DNA of 64,000 nt from Jezberella montanilacus (GCF_003003055.1 NZ_PVTV01000002.1:27913-91912); one strand, 5' to 3'; counted from the first letter of the stretch, positions 46,580-57,289 are shown. Numbers and translations are program-made. The notes: a model not told the origin generated them from the letters alone.

Positions 46580-47631
46580 TGGATAAGTTCTTGAATCAGA
46601 ATGCGGACATTGGTGGCGCGGCACAACCTTTGCTTATGGTCAAAAACCTGATCAAACACTTTGCCTTGAAAAAAGATATGTTCAGTCGTCGTCAAGACGT
46701 TGTGCGCGCGGTTGATGGTATCGATTTCGCGGTGCGAAAAGGTGAGACCTTGGGCGTTGTGGGTGAGTCAGGGTGCGGCAAATCAACCACCGCTAGATTG
46801 CTGCTTAGTCTGATTGCGCCTGATAACGGTGAAATTGTGTTTGATGGGCAAGCAGTAGGTGGCCGACAACTGAGTCTGAAAGCGTTCAGGCGACAGGCTC
46901 AGATGGTTTTCCAAGACAGTTACGCCTCATTAAATCCGCGACTGACAATCGAGGACTCGATTGCTTTTGCGCCTCAGGTGCACGGTGTGAAAAAAGCCGA
47001 GGCGATCGCACGGGCCCGCGACTTGTTGCAACGGGTTGGTCTAGATCCTCAGCGCTTCGCTGGACGCTATCCGCATGAACTATCAGGTGGACAACGGCAG
47101 CGAGTGAACATCGCCAGGGCGCTTGCCTTGCAACCAAGGTTAGTCATCCTTGACGAGGCGGTATCCGCCTTAGATAAATCAGTTGAAGCACAAGTGCTAA
47201 ACCTTTTGCTTGATCTGAAAGAAGAGTTCAAGCTGACTTATGTCTTTATCAGCCACGACTTAAATGTCGTGCGCTACATATCAGACCGAGTCATGGTGAT
47301 GTATCTTGGGCAGGTCGTTGAAATTGGCCCTTGTGAGCGTCTCTTTGATTCACCTCGCCACCCATACACAAAGGCGCTGCTGTCGTCAGTGCCCTCGATT
47401 GATCCTGATCATCGTACAGAGGTTCCGCCGTTAGCCGGCGATCCTCCTAATCCCATTAATCCGCCATCCGGTTGTCGTTTCCATACACGTTGCGCGCGGG
47501 CGCAAGCCGTGTGCTCGACGACTATGCCGCCTTTGGCGCTCAGCAAAGACGGGCAAGGCGTTGCCTGCTGGATTCACGTTGAAAACAGTGGCCACACCGA
47601 TGCCCCAACAACAGAGACGAGGTCGATATGA
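46576..47631 (+). CDS. Dipeptide-type ABC transporter ATP-binding protein, DppF family (system 1)
   Basis: ATPase of 351 residues with Walker [10 protein letters not shown]-loop segment [13 protein letters not shown], signature [15 protein letters not shown] and H-loop FISHDL. The C-terminal oligopeptide-transporter extension has a Cys cluster ([14 protein letters not shown]) typical of the family, where several members bind an iron-sulfur cluster. In this operon the F-type ATPase precedes the D-type. Confidence 0.92.
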   Translation: MMDKFLNQNADIGGAAQPLLMVKNLIKHFALKKDMFSRRQDVVRAVDGIDFAVRKGETLGVVGESGCGKSTTARLLLSLIAPDNGEIVFDGQAVGGRQLSLKAFRRQAQMVFQDSYASLNPRLTIEDSIAFAPQVHGVKKAEAIARARDLLQRVGLDPQRFAGRYPHELSGGQRQRVNIARALALQPRLVILDEAVSALDKSVEAQVLNLLLDLKEEFKLTYVFISHDLNVVRYISDRVMVMYLGQVVEIGPCERLFDSPRHPYTKALLSSVPSIDPDHRTEVPPLAGDPPNPINPPSGCRFHTRCARAQAVCSTTMPPLALSKDGQGVACWIHVENSGHTDAPTTETRSI

Positions 47632-48632
47632 ACGGAACCGAGAAACCATTTGTTGAACTGCGCGATCTCACTGTCACGTTCACAGGGGGCAAGAGTCCTA
47701 TCAAAGCGGTGAATGGTGTGACCTTGTCGCTCAAGCGCGGCGAAGTGGTGGCGTTAATTGGCGAATCGGGTTCTGGTAAGAGCGTTACTTTGCGGTCAAT
47801 TTTGCGCTTGCATAATCCTAACCGCACGCAAATTGAAGGCGAAATCCGAGTGGGCGAGCACAACGTCGTCCAGCTTTCGAACGCAGCCTTGTCGAGTTTC
47901 AGGGGCAAAGTAGCCTCGATGATTTTTCAGGAGCCTTTACTCGCACTCGATCCGGTGTACACAGTCGGGCAACAGATTGTTGAGGCAATCTTGAGGCACG
48001 AAAATGTCTCGCTTGAGCAAGCGAAGGCAAGAGCATTATCCTTGTTTGAGCGAGTGAGAATTCCCAGCCCCGAACGCCGCTTAGATGCCTATCCGCATGA
48101 GATGTCTGGCGGTATGCGTCAGCGTGCCATGATTTCGCTGGCACTCGCGAGTTCGCCTGAGTTGCTCCTTGCTGATGAACCGACGACTGCGCTCGACGCA
48201 ACCGTGCAGATTCAAATTTTGCTCTTGTTGCGTGAGCTGCAGCGCGAATTAGGCTTGTCGGTGATATTTGTTACTCATGATATCGGTGCAGCGGTTGAAG
48301 TAGCAGATCGAATCGCGGTCATGTATGCCGGTCGTATTGTCGAGCAGGGTACAAGTAGGGATCTTATCCGCTCGCCCCGCCATCCTTACACGAGAGCTTT
48401 GTTAAAAAGCCTTGCTCACGGGTCAGTTCAAAAAGGATCTCGGCTTGAGACGATTTCAGGCTCACCGCCGGATTTGAGCAAGCTGCCGCCTGGTTGCGCT
48501 TTTGCGGATCGCTGTGGTCTGGCGCAAGACGCTTGTCGACAAACACAACCTCAAATCGTCTGGTTTACGTCAGATCATGGCGCCCGATGCCTGCGAACTG
48601 AGCAAACTTTGCCAGAACAGGTTGCAAATTAA
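47628..48632 (+). CDS. Dipeptide-type ABC transporter ATP-binding protein, DppD family (system 1)
   Basis: ATPase of 334 residues with Walker A GESGSGKS, MIFQEPLLALDPVYTVG, signature MSGGMRQRAMIS and Walker B LLLADEPTTALD. The C-terminal Cys motif is CAFADRCGLAQDAC. It overlaps the preceding ATPase gene by ATGA and completes a full importer. Confidence 0.92.
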   Translation: MNGTEKPFVELRDLTVTFTGGKSPIKAVNGVTLSLKRGEVVALIGESGSGKSVTLRSILRLHNPNRTQIEGEIRVGEHNVVQLSNAALSSFRGKVASMIFQEPLLALDPVYTVGQQIVEAILRHENVSLEQAKARALSLFERVRIPSPERRLDAYPHEMSGGMRQRAMISLALASSPELLLADEPTTALDATVQIQILLLLRELQRELGLSVIFVTHDIGAAVEVADRIAVMYAGRIVEQGTSRDLIRSPRHPYTRALLKSLAHGSVQKGSRLETISGSPPDLSKLPPGCAFADRCGLAQDACRQTQPQIVWFTSDHGARCLRTEQTLPEQVAN

Positions 48633-48669
48633 TATTCACTTTAGCCTCAATTTTTAACCGGATTCATTT

Positions 48670-50085
48670 ATGTCTGATATCGCCTTTGCAACACTTGCAG
48701 AACTCGCGCAGGGTTTGAGTTTAAAGAAATACAGCGCTGAAGAACTCGCTACCGAATATTTGAAACGGATCAGCGTGGCGAACAAAACGTTGCACGCCTA
48801 CGTGAGTGTTGATGAAGCAGGTGTGCTGGCACAGGCGCGCGCGGCTGATTCGCGGCGGGCGGCAGGTTATCGGCTGAGTGAGCTGGATGGGGTGCCTTTT
48901 GCGACTAAAGATTTATGCGAACTTGAAGGGCAAATCACCACAGGTGGTTCGCAAGACGGGATTGCACGGCGCAGTCAAACGACTAGTACCGCGTTAGAAC
49001 GCTTATTGCGCGCGGGAATGGTGAATCTTGGCAAGACCCACATGGTTGAATACGCCTTTGGTGGCTGGGGTACGAATCCGCTCATGGGGGCACCTCGTAA
49101 CCCCTGGGATCTAAATGTTCATCGCATTCCTGGTGGCTCCTCCAGTGGGTCTGGTGTCGCCGTGGCAGCCGCCCTGGCGCCTGCGGCCTTGGGATCGGAT
49201 ACGGGTGGCTCAGTCCGTATCCCCGCTTCACTAAACGGTATCACCGGTCTAAAGACGACTCGTGGTTTGATCAGTGTTTACGGCACCCTGGCGTTATCAG
49301 GCACCTTGGATTCGATTGGTCCGATGACGCGCGACATGCGTGACTCAGCGATCTTGACTGATTTAATGGCAGGTGCTGATCCACTTGACCCCTCGAGTTG
49401 TGGTCACCCGTTATTCAAATGGCACCCACCGGCCGAGGGCTCAAAGCCATTGCAGGGCACTCGGATTGCTGTCTTCCCTCTCTCGCAATATTCTATTGAA
49501 GTGTCTAGCGAAATCGCTCACGCTGTGAACGAGACGCTCAGAGTCCTAGTCGAGCTTGGTGCCAAAGTGGTTGAGAAATCCTTTCCGTTTGACTTTAAGG
49601 ACATGGTGGCACGTAACGGTCACATCATCGCCGCCGAGGCGTTCGCGATTCATCGTGCCTACATTGATGACATGTCCAGACCGATAGGCGAGTTCGTTCG
49701 TAAACGTGTGCAGTCAGGTCGAAACGTTTCTGCTGCGGATTACATCGATGCAATGGCTGACCATAGGCGGGCGATCGCAGTCTGGACTGATTGGATGAGT
49801 GACATCGATGCCCTCTTATCGCCTGCTGCACCGATGGTTGCCTGCCCGTTGACTGAGGTCGATGAGGCGATTACACCGGTTTCGTCCTTTACGCGTGCCG
49901 GTAACTACATGGGAGCCACGGGTGTTTCGCTGCCAGCGGGTTTGTCCTCAGGTGGCTTGCCAATTGGCGTTCAATTGTTGGGTAAGCCTTTTGACGATGC
50001 AATGATGATCAAGATTGGGATGGCGTTTCAGCGAGTAACGAAACATCATTTGGCAAGACCAGATTTGAGTAAATTAGGGCTCTGA
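48670..50085 (+). CDS. Amidase signature family protein
   Basis: Amidase of 471 residues with a complete Lys-cisSer-Ser triad: K80 (FATKDL), S157 in GGSSSGSG and S181 in DTGGSVRIP, with the normal 24-residue spacing between the two serines. It hydrolyses an amide to acid plus ammonia or amine in the cytoplasm. It follows the first importer by 37 bases, so it probably releases nitrogen from the imported compound. Specificity is not readable. Confidence 0.92.
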   Translation: MSDIAFATLAELAQGLSLKKYSAEELATEYLKRISVANKTLHAYVSVDEAGVLAQARAADSRRAAGYRLSELDGVPFATKDLCELEGQITTGGSQDGIARRSQTTSTALERLLRAGMVNLGKTHMVEYAFGGWGTNPLMGAPRNPWDLNVHRIPGGSSSGSGVAVAAALAPAALGSDTGGSVRIPASLNGITGLKTTRGLISVYGTLALSGTLDSIGPMTRDMRDSAILTDLMAGADPLDPSSCGHPLFKWHPPAEGSKPLQGTRIAVFPLSQYSIEVSSEIAHAVNETLRVLVELGAKVVEKSFPFDFKDMVARNGHIIAAEAFAIHRAYIDDMSRPIGEFVRKRVQSGRNVSAADYIDAMADHRRAIAVWTDWMSDIDALLSPAAPMVACPLTEVDEAITPVSSFTRAGNYMGATGVSLPAGLSSGGLPIGVQLLGKPFDDAMMIKIGMAFQRVTKHHLARPDLSKLGL

Positions 50086-50207
50086 GTCCGCTAAATTAAA
50101 TGCTCGCTTTTTATGGCAACTTCGATACAATAATTTAACCACTACCTTCCAAGCTCCAGCTAAGACACATCTTTTTAGTCTCTCTTTTAGTCAAGGATCT
50201 TTCGCCG

Positions 50208-51773
50208 ATGAAACGCCGCAGCCTACTCCAACTAACTGGTGCCGCAATTGGCCTCACCATCGCAGGTATTCCTCTTCACGTTTTCTCAGCGGGCAAGAAA
50301 GGGGGCGTGATTAACGCGATGGTGCAGCCTGAACCTCCTAATCTGATGGTCGGCATCACACAGAACGGGCCGACGCAACTGGTTGCTGGCAACATCTATG
50401 AAGGACTGCTCAGATACGACGAAAAAGTGAATCCTCAGCCGTGTCTTGCGACTTCGTGGACAATGAGTGAGGACGGTAAGACCTATACCTTTAAACTTAA
50501 GCCCGGCGTGACTTGGCACGATGGTAAGCCATTTTCAGCCGATGATGTGGTGTTTTCTGCAGATGTTTTCTTGCGCAAAATGCACGCGCGGCTTCGCGCC
50601 AATCTCGCCTCCGTTGAGACGATTCGGGCAGTCGATGCTCAGACCGTTGAATTCAAACTTAAGTATCCTTTTGGCCCTTTCCTTGGTATTTTTGAAGTTG
50701 GTAGCATGCCGATGGTGCCAAAACATATCTACGAGGGAACCGACTTCGCGACCAATCCTGCAAACGCAACCCCGATTGGCACAGGGCCCTTCAAATTCAA
50801 AGAGTGGGTCAAAGGTTCTTATATCCAGTTAGTGGCTAACGATAAGTACCACGTGACCGATCTTCCTCTAGTGGACAGTATTTACTTTCATGTCATTCCG
50901 GATGCAGCTGCTCGAGCGAACGCTTTTGAATCTGGCAAGGTTGATGTCGCCCCGGGTGGCTCAGTTGAGTACTTCGACGTGCAGCGACTTGCCAAGTTGC
51001 CTGGGGTTGAATTCACAACTAAGGGCTGGGAGTTCTTCGCCCCTCATTCATGGCTCTGGATCAATCACCGTAAAGCGCCGATGGACAACGTTAAATTCCG
51101 TCAAGCGTTGATGTTTGCCATCGACCGCGAAGCGATGGCTAAGATAGCTTGGCTTGGTTTTGCCAAGCCAGCAACGGGTCCTTTCAATAGCAACATCAAG
51201 TTTTATAGTGATGACGTGAAGAAGTATCCTCATGACGTCGCGATGGCGAAAAAACTGTTAGCCGAATCGGGCTACAAGGGCGAAACTTTGCGCTTGTTGC
51301 CTCTGCCCTATGGCGAAACCTGGACCCGTCAGGCTGAGATTTTGAAGCAAAATCTCATGCAGGCAGGCGTAAAAGTCGAGATGGTCGCCACAGACGTGGC
51401 GGGCTGGAACCAGCGCTTGAATGAGTGGGATTATGACCTCGCCTTTACCTATGTGTATCAGTATGGCGACCCAGCACTGGGTGTGGCGCGTAACTACACC
51501 ACTTCAAATATTGCCAAGGGTTCGCCATTCAATAACGTAGAGGGATACTCGAATCCCAAAGTCGATGAATTGTTTGAGGCAGGCGCGACAGCAGCTGATC
51601 CGGAAAAAAGACGTGAGGCCTATCTGCAAGTCCAAAAAATCTTACTCGAAGACGTGCCGGTTGCCTGGTTGCACGAAATCAACTTCCCGACTTTGTACCG
51701 TAGCAAGATTACCAACATCATCAATTCTGGTATTGGTTTGAATGACAGCCTGGCAAGAGCGTCGATTAATTGA
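50208..51773 (+). CDS. Dipeptide/oligopeptide-type ABC transporter substrate-binding protein (system 2)
   Basis: SBP family 5 protein of 521 residues with a twin-arginine-like signal (MKRRSLLQLTGAAIG). Family signature segments YTFKLKPGVTWHDGKPFSADDVVFS and TGPFKFKEW are visible. Ribosome site AAGGA is upstream. The 122 bases before it separate this second operon from the amidase gene; no clear promoter was recognised there. It heads an operon running to 59639. Confidence 0.9.
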   Translation: MKRRSLLQLTGAAIGLTIAGIPLHVFSAGKKGGVINAMVQPEPPNLMVGITQNGPTQLVAGNIYEGLLRYDEKVNPQPCLATSWTMSEDGKTYTFKLKPGVTWHDGKPFSADDVVFSADVFLRKMHARLRANLASVETIRAVDAQTVEFKLKYPFGPFLGIFEVGSMPMVPKHIYEGTDFATNPANATPIGTGPFKFKEWVKGSYIQLVANDKYHVTDLPLVDSIYFHVIPDAAARANAFESGKVDVAPGGSVEYFDVQRLAKLPGVEFTTKGWEFFAPHSWLWINHRKAPMDNVKFRQALMFAIDREAMAKIAWLGFAKPATGPFNSNIKFYSDDVKKYPHDVAMAKKLLAESGYKGETLRLLPLPYGETWTRQAEILKQNLMQAGVKVEMVATDVAGWNQRLNEWDYDLAFTYVYQYGDPALGVARNYTTSNIAKGSPFNNVEGYSNPKVDELFEAGATAADPEKRREAYLQVQKILLEDVPVAWLHEINFPTLYRSKITNIINSGIGLNDSLARASIN

Positions 51774-51801
51774 TTCTTGATCGCCGCAGCAGAGACTGAG
51801 C

Positions 51802-52776
51802 ATGAACCGCACGCGCTACATGCTCTTGAGACTCTTGCAGGGGTTGCTGACACTTGCGCTGATCGCCACGATCAACTTCATATTAGTGCGTGCTGCGCCC
51901 GGAGATCCGGTCTCTGTACTCGCTGGGGAATCGGGCGCCTCAGACCCACAGTTTGTTGCCCAGTTGCGGGCCCAGTTTGGCCTGGACCAACCGCTCGGCA
52001 CCCAACTCGTTACCTATCTCGGAAAGGTTGCGCGCTTCGATCTGGGGTTTAGTTATCGCCAGCAACAGCCCGTATTAAAGTTGATTCTAGACCGGTTACC
52101 CGCCACACTCTTGTTGACCGGTACAGCTTTTATGTTGTCTCTTATATTTGGCATTACTCTGGGGGCGCTCTCAGCGCGACGTGCAGGCACTTGGGTCGAC
52201 TCTTTGATTACCCTATTTGCCTTGATTTTTTACGCCACCCCACTTTACTGGCTGGCCTTGATGGCGGTGCTTGTGTTTACGGTACAACTCGACTGGCTGC
52301 CAGGATTTGGTTTTATGACAGTTGGAGCAGGTCTCAGTGGCTTCGCGCTTGCACTGGATACTGCAAAGCACTTGTTGATGCCAGCCCTTGTTCTGGCTTT
52401 GTTTTATATGGCCGTCTATACACGGATGACCCGTGCAGCGATGCTTGAAGTGATTCAGATGGACTTCATTAAAACAGCACGTGCCAAGGGCCTGAAGCCT
52501 CACCGTATTTTGCGCGCACATGTGCTTCGTAATGCCTTGTTACCGGTGGTCACCCTAGCGGGTATACAAGCGGGCAGTATGATCGGCGGTGCAGTTTTAA
52601 CTGAAACTGTATTTGCTTGGCCAGGTATTGGCCGCCTCATGTTTGATGCACTTTTACAGCGTGACTACAGTTTGTTGCTAGGCAGCTTTTTGATTACGGC
52701 TGCGATGGCAGTCTTGTTCAACTTGATCACCGACCTGGTTTATACGATCGTCGATCCTCGTATCGAGTTGACATGA
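51802..52776 (+). CDS. Dipeptide-type ABC transporter permease, DppB family (system 2)
   Basis: Membrane protein of 324 residues with six helices. The opening is LLRLLQGLLTLALIATINFILVRAAPGDP-like and the EAA loop is MDFIKTARAKGLKPHRILRAHVLRNA. It overlaps the next gene by four bases. Confidence 0.93.
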   Translation: MNRTRYMLLRLLQGLLTLALIATINFILVRAAPGDPVSVLAGESGASDPQFVAQLRAQFGLDQPLGTQLVTYLGKVARFDLGFSYRQQQPVLKLILDRLPATLLLTGTAFMLSLIFGITLGALSARRAGTWVDSLITLFALIFYATPLYWLALMAVLVFTVQLDWLPGFGFMTVGAGLSGFALALDTAKHLLMPALVLALFYMAVYTRMTRAAMLEVIQMDFIKTARAKGLKPHRILRAHVLRNALLPVVTLAGIQAGSMIGGAVLTETVFAWPGIGRLMFDALLQRDYSLLLGSFLITAAMAVLFNLITDLVYTIVDPRIELT

Positions 52777-53615
52777 CAAAAATATTCTGGCGCCGGTTTT
52801 GTCGTAACAAAGGAGCCGTGCTCGGCTTAATCCTGCTTTTGTTTGTAGTGGTGACAGCGCTACTCAGTGGTGTGCTCATCAATAATGATCCGTGGGCAAT
52901 GGTCCAACAGCCGTTTCTGAAGCCAGGGGCGGAGCCTGGTTTTTTGTTAGGCACCGATACACTGGGTCGAGATATTTATTCGGGGCTCATTTACGGTGCG
53001 AAGATTTCTCTGCTGATTGGCTTGATTTCGACAGCTGTCGCGCTTTTGATCGGCGTAACGCTTGGCGCAATGGCTGGCTATTATGGTGGGTGGCCCGATA
53101 TTTTGATCATGCGGTTTACCGAGATCTTTCAGGCAATCCCCAGTTTTGCGCTGGCGATTGTGCTGGTCGCAATTTTTGAACCATCCATCCATTCAATTGT
53201 TGCAGCCATTGCGATCGTCTCTTGGCCGCCTGTTGTTCGTCTGGTGCGAAGTGAATTCATGACTTTGCGCCAGCGAGACTTCGTGATGGCTGCGCACTTA
53301 GCCGGTGAGTCAGCGCCGCGCATCCTGCTCACTCAAATATTGCCCAACGCCATGTCACCCATAATTGTGATGGCCTCTTTAATGGTCGCAACCGCCATTC
53401 TGCTTGAGTCCGGGTTGAGCTTTCTTGGGCTCGGTGATCCTAACCAGATGAGTTGGGGTTATATGATTGGCTCAGCCCGCACTGCGCTTCGCCAGGCCTG
53501 GTGGATGGCGGTGTTTCCAGGCCTGGCAATCTTATTGACAGTACTTGCATTAAATCTAGTGGGCGAGGGCTTGAACGATGGCCTGAATACTCGCATTGAC
53601 GGCCGCACTTCATGA
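52773..53615 (+). CDS. Dipeptide-type ABC transporter permease, DppC family (system 2)
   Basis: Membrane protein of 280 residues with FLLGTDTLGRDIYSGLIYGAK and the EAA loop RDFVMAAHLAGESAPRILLTQIL. It overlaps both neighbours by ATGA. Confidence 0.93.
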   Translation: MTKIFWRRFCRNKGAVLGLILLLFVVVTALLSGVLINNDPWAMVQQPFLKPGAEPGFLLGTDTLGRDIYSGLIYGAKISLLIGLISTAVALLIGVTLGAMAGYYGGWPDILIMRFTEIFQAIPSFALAIVLVAIFEPSIHSIVAAIAIVSWPPVVRLVRSEFMTLRQRDFVMAAHLAGESAPRILLTQILPNAMSPIIVMASLMVATAILLESGLSFLGLGDPNQMSWGYMIGSARTALRQAWWMAVFPGLAILLTVLALNLVGEGLNDGLNTRIDGRTS

Positions 53616-55252
53616 CTGACCCAGTCGTAACATCCCCAGTGCTTGAAGTGGTAGGGCTGAGCATCAAATTGCCGGCGGGGGCTGAGCGCAAACTTGCGGT
53701 CGACAATACAAGCTTAGTCGTCATGCCTGGTCAGACCTTGTGTATCGTGGGCGAGTCGGGCTCGGGTAAATCCATGATCGCCAACGCGACCATGGGCCTG
53801 CTTGCGTATCCCAACGTGGTACCGGTTGCTGGAAAAATTTTGTTCGACGGCAAGGATCTCTTGCAACTCACGGAGCAAGAGATGCGCACACTAAGAGGCC
53901 GTCGCCTTGGGATGATATTTCAGGAGCCAATGACTGCCTTAAATCCTGTGATGCGAATTGGACAGCAGCTCGAAGAGATTATTGATGCGCATGAAAACAC
54001 AACGGCGGCGGACAAGCGTCGTCGTATTGTTGCGGCGCTCGCAGACGTTGGCTTACCTGATCCTGAGCTGCTGATCGATAGCTATCCGTTTCGTTTGTCG
54101 GGGGGACAACGTCAGCGAGTATTAATCGCTTGTGCGCTTATTTTAGAGCCAGCATTACTGATCGCTGATGAGCCAACCACAGCACTCGACGTTACAACAC
54201 AGGCTCAAATATTGGCGTTGATTCGTGATTTGCAACACAGACGCGGTACTGCTGTCCTGTTCATCACACATGATTTTGGTGTGGTGGCACAAATCGCGGA
54301 TCAGGTTGTGGTGATGCAAACCGGTCAGGTAGTTGAGTCAGGCAGCGCCAAGGGCGTCTTATCGAATCCCCAACACCCCTACACGCGAAAATTAATCGCT
54401 GCAATACCCGACGGACAGAGACGCGATCGCCAGGCTAGTGAGCGTTCTCGTCTGGTACTTGAAGTGAAGGGTTTACACAAAACCTATCGTTCTGGTGGTG
54501 GACTCTTCAAGAAATCGCGACACGTTGAAGCAGTCAAAAATATCAGCTTTGATTTATCTGAAGGGCAAACACTCGGGTTGGTTGGTGAATCCGGATCTGG
54601 CAAATCTACTCTCGGTCGTTGTCTGGTTGGCCTAGCCGCCTTTGATAGTGGCCAGATCATTTTTAATGGCGATGCCTTGAAAGCCGGCGAACGGTTCAAA
54701 CGCTCATTAAGCGGTAAAGTGCAGATGGTGTTCCAGGATCCTTATGCTTCGTTGAATCCAAGACATCGCATTGGTGCAAGCATCGCAGGTGGCCCGATTG
54801 CTCAAGGGGTAGCCCCAAAACTCGCGATGGGTCAAGCCCTCGAGCTATTGCAGCTAGTCGGGTTAGATCAGGCCGCTGCGCAGAGATATCCGCATGAATT
54901 CTCAGGTGGTCAGCGCCAGCGAATTGCCATCGCGCGAGCCCTGGCGATGAAACCTGAACTGCTCGTGGCCGATGAGCCCGTTTCTGCGCTTGACGTGTCC
55001 GTGCAGGCACAAATACTTGAGCTTTTCATGTCAGTACGAAAGCAGTTTAATCTGGCGATCGTCTTTATCACGCATGACCTGCGGGTAGCAGGTCAAATGT
55101 GCGATCAAGTGGCGGTGATGCAAAGAGGTGAGGTCGTTGAGTTCGGTGCGACGCATCAGGTACTGTCCAGTCCCAACCACGCGTATACGCGTCAGCTCGT
55201 TGAGGCGGTTCCGCGGTTGGCTGCCTCTGTCGCAGTCACGGCTCGCGCTTAA
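53612..55252 (+). CDS. Fused dipeptide-type ABC transporter ATPase, DppD-DppF (system 2)
   Basis: One chain of 546 residues with two complete ATPase domains. The N-terminal DppD type has GESGSGKS near residue 46, MIFQEPMTALNPVM and [15 protein letters not shown]. The C-terminal DppF type has GESGSGKS near residue 328, MVFQDPYASLNPRH and FSGGQRQRIAIARAL. The fusion is common in proteobacteria. It powers system 2. Confidence 0.93.
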   Translation: MTDPVVTSPVLEVVGLSIKLPAGAERKLAVDNTSLVVMPGQTLCIVGESGSGKSMIANATMGLLAYPNVVPVAGKILFDGKDLLQLTEQEMRTLRGRRLGMIFQEPMTALNPVMRIGQQLEEIIDAHENTTAADKRRRIVAALADVGLPDPELLIDSYPFRLSGGQRQRVLIACALILEPALLIADEPTTALDVTTQAQILALIRDLQHRRGTAVLFITHDFGVVAQIADQVVVMQTGQVVESGSAKGVLSNPQHPYTRKLIAAIPDGQRRDRQASERSRLVLEVKGLHKTYRSGGGLFKKSRHVEAVKNISFDLSEGQTLGLVGESGSGKSTLGRCLVGLAAFDSGQIIFNGDALKAGERFKRSLSGKVQMVFQDPYASLNPRHRIGASIAGGPIAQGVAPKLAMGQALELLQLVGLDQAAAQRYPHEFSGGQRQRIAIARALAMKPELLVADEPVSALDVSVQAQILELFMSVRKQFNLAIVFITHDLRVAGQMCDQVAVMQRGEVVEFGATHQVLSSPNHAYTRQLVEAVPRLAASVAVTARA

Positions 55253-55272
55253 TTTCAAAGATGGAGCAGTTC

Positions 55273-56235
55273 ATGCCGAATAAAGTGGCGCCCTGTATCG
55301 GGTTATTAAGCACAGCCATCAATATGGATTATCTCGTTAAACCGTTTCAACGAGTGATGCCTGAGATTGATCTGCGTATCGGGCGCGCACTGGCAGACCT
55401 TGGAAATCTCGATCAGATTGAGGCCGCCGTCTGCTGGCATCCCCCTCAGGGGGCGCTTGCAGGATTGCCTAACCTTCGTCTGATGCAGTCTCTGGCAGCA
55501 GGAATTGAACACATGATGATCGATTCGAGCTTGCCCCGAGAGGTTCCGCTTTGCAGGATTGTCGATCCCGGAATGGCTGGTGGTATGAAGGCTTATGTGG
55601 CTTGGGCCGTCAGTCACCAGCAACGCTTCATGCCCGCGTATCTCAGCAGTCGGGCTGAGCAAAAATGGCTAGAGCAACCGATCGTTGCGCCTCGCAAACA
55701 TCGTGTTGGTATTGCAGGCCTGGGTACCTTGGGGCTAGATTGCGCAACTATGTTGGCCAATATCGGTTACTCGGTCAGTGGCTGGAGTCGTACTGAAAAG
55801 CTCGACCTACCGTCGGCGATTAAAGGATTTCACGGCGCTGCTCAGCTCGGATCATTTTTGGCAACTTGCGATACGCTGATCTGCTTATTACCTCTTACCA
55901 ATCAAACAAAAGGCTTTTTGTCTGCCGAACTATTTCAGCAATTACCTCGGGGTGCTCACCTCATCAACGTGGGACGTGGTGATCACTTGGTGGAGGAGGA
56001 TCTGATCCCTGCGCTCGATGCAGGATTGCTTTCTGTGGCGACACTTGATACTTTCTCGCATGAGCCTTTGCCGCCGCAGCATCCTTTCTGGGCGGATTCT
56101 CGCATTGTGATCACTCCGCATATCGCCACGCGGACCGAGCCAGAGGTGATTGTGCGACAGACTTTACAAAACCTTGAAATGATTAAACAAAATCAAGTGC
56201 CGGCCCATCAAGTCGACATCAAGCTGGGTTATTGA
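55273..56235 (+). CDS. ghrA: D-2-hydroxyacid dehydrogenase, glyoxylate/hydroxypyruvate reductase A type
   Basis: NAD(P)-dependent dehydrogenase of 320 residues. ATG 55273 is preceded by GGAG at the right distance; ATG 55261 in the same frame is the alternative. The nucleotide-binding motif is GIAGLGTLGLD, the catalytic Arg lies in the NVGRGDHLV segment, and the Glu-His pair is in LPPQHPFW to TPHIATRT. The order matches GhrA. In this operon it may reduce a 2-oxo acid made by the downstream catabolic enzymes, but the substrate is open. Confidence 0.85.
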   Translation: MPNKVAPCIGLLSTAINMDYLVKPFQRVMPEIDLRIGRALADLGNLDQIEAAVCWHPPQGALAGLPNLRLMQSLAAGIEHMMIDSSLPREVPLCRIVDPGMAGGMKAYVAWAVSHQQRFMPAYLSSRAEQKWLEQPIVAPRKHRVGIAGLGTLGLDCATMLANIGYSVSGWSRTEKLDLPSAIKGFHGAAQLGSFLATCDTLICLLPLTNQTKGFLSAELFQQLPRGAHLINVGRGDHLVEEDLIPALDAGLLSVATLDTFSHEPLPPQHPFWADSRIVITPHIATRTEPEVIVRQTLQNLEMIKQNQVPAHQVDIKLGY

Positions 56236-56260
56236 TCATCTAAACTAGGAGGCAGACTCG

Positions 56261-57289
56261 ATGAAAGTGGTCTACAGCGATTTGCATCAGAATCATGATC
56301 CCCAACTGTTCCTTTTGCGTGGGCGCTTCAAACGCAGCAACGAGCAGCCAGAGCGCGCCTATCGGCTGCTGTCCGCAGTGCAAAAGGATGGACACGAGAT
56401 CGTCGCGCCTGCCGATTATGGGTCCGGGCCACGGGCTTGCATCCACTCCCCTGAATACTTGCGTTTTCTTGAAACCGCTTGGGCGCGTTGGCAACTACTG
56501 GATGACCCTTCGGAAGAAGTCATGCCCAATATTCATCCGTTTCCGGGTCAGCCCAGCTCTTATCCTGAAAGTGTGGTCGGGCAAGCCGGATTTCACATGG
56601 GAGACAACGCCTGCTCGATTGGCGAGCACACCTGGGTCGCCGCAACGGCCTCAGCAGACGTAGCCACCCATGCCGCTCAACTTGTGCTCGATGGGCAGCG
56701 CGCTGCCTATGCTTTATGCCGCCCGCCCGGTCATCATGCCTATACGGATCGGGCTAACGGCTTTTGTTATCTCAACAACGCTGCGATTGCCGCGCAATAT
56801 TTAAGACAGCGTTACACACGCGTGGCTATCCTGGATTTGGATGTGCATCACGGTAACGGTACTCAGGGTATTTTTTATCGACGAGCCGATGTGCTGACGA
56901 TTTCACTGCACGGAGATCCGCGCAACTTTACGCCTTTTTTTACCGGATATGCGCATGAGCGTGGCGAGGCTGAAGGCCTCGGGTACAACATCAATAAGCC
57001 CTTACCGCTAGGCACTGATCTGACTGGCTATCTGCCTGCCTTACGAGACGCTTGCGCGAGCGTGAAAGCCTTCTCACCTGGAGCACTGGTCGTGGCACTT
57101 GGCCTTGACGCTCATGAACATGATCCGTACAAGGGCATGAGGATCAGCACCTCTGATTTTGCAGTCTTGTTGAGTCATATCGCGGAATTGGGACTGCCTA
57201 CGGTTTTGGTTCAGGAAGGCGGTTATCTGTCTGAGGATCTGGGACCCAATCTGGTCAGCGCTCTAAAAGGGTTTGAAACAGCAGCATGA
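56261..57289 (+). CDS. Histone deacetylase-family amidohydrolase (acetylpolyamine amidohydrolase-like)
   Basis: Protein of 342 residues, the usual size for bacterial acetylpolyamine amidohydrolases. Tandem His H158-H159 (RPPGHHAY) and zinc ligands D194, H196 (LDVHHGNGTQ) and D283 (GLDAHEHDP) are all present, so it should be active. It removes acyl groups from amines in the cytoplasm. The start is fixed by AGGAGG. It overlaps the kinase gene by four bases, implying that the deacylated product is the kinase substrate. Confidence 0.9.
   Translation: MKVVYSDLHQNHDPQLFLLRGRFKRSNEQPERAYRLLSAVQKDGHEIVAPADYGSGPRACIHSPEYLRFLETAWARWQLLDDPSEEVMPNIHPFPGQPSSYPESVVGQAGFHMGDNACSIGEHTWVAATASADVATHAAQLVLDGQRAAYALCRPPGHHAYTDRANGFCYLNNAAIAAQYLRQRYTRVAILDLDVHHGNGTQGIFYRRADVLTISLHGDPRNFTPFFTGYAHERGEAEGLGYNINKPLPLGTDLTGYLPALRDACASVKAFSPGALVVALGLDAHEHDPYKGMRISTSDFAVLLSHIAELGLPTVLVQEGGYLSEDLGPNLVSALKGFETAA

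Noticed and set aside
50105..50125. Possible sigma-54 site (TGGCAA) ahead of the second dipeptide-type operon
   Set aside because: No TTGC at the required ten-base distance.
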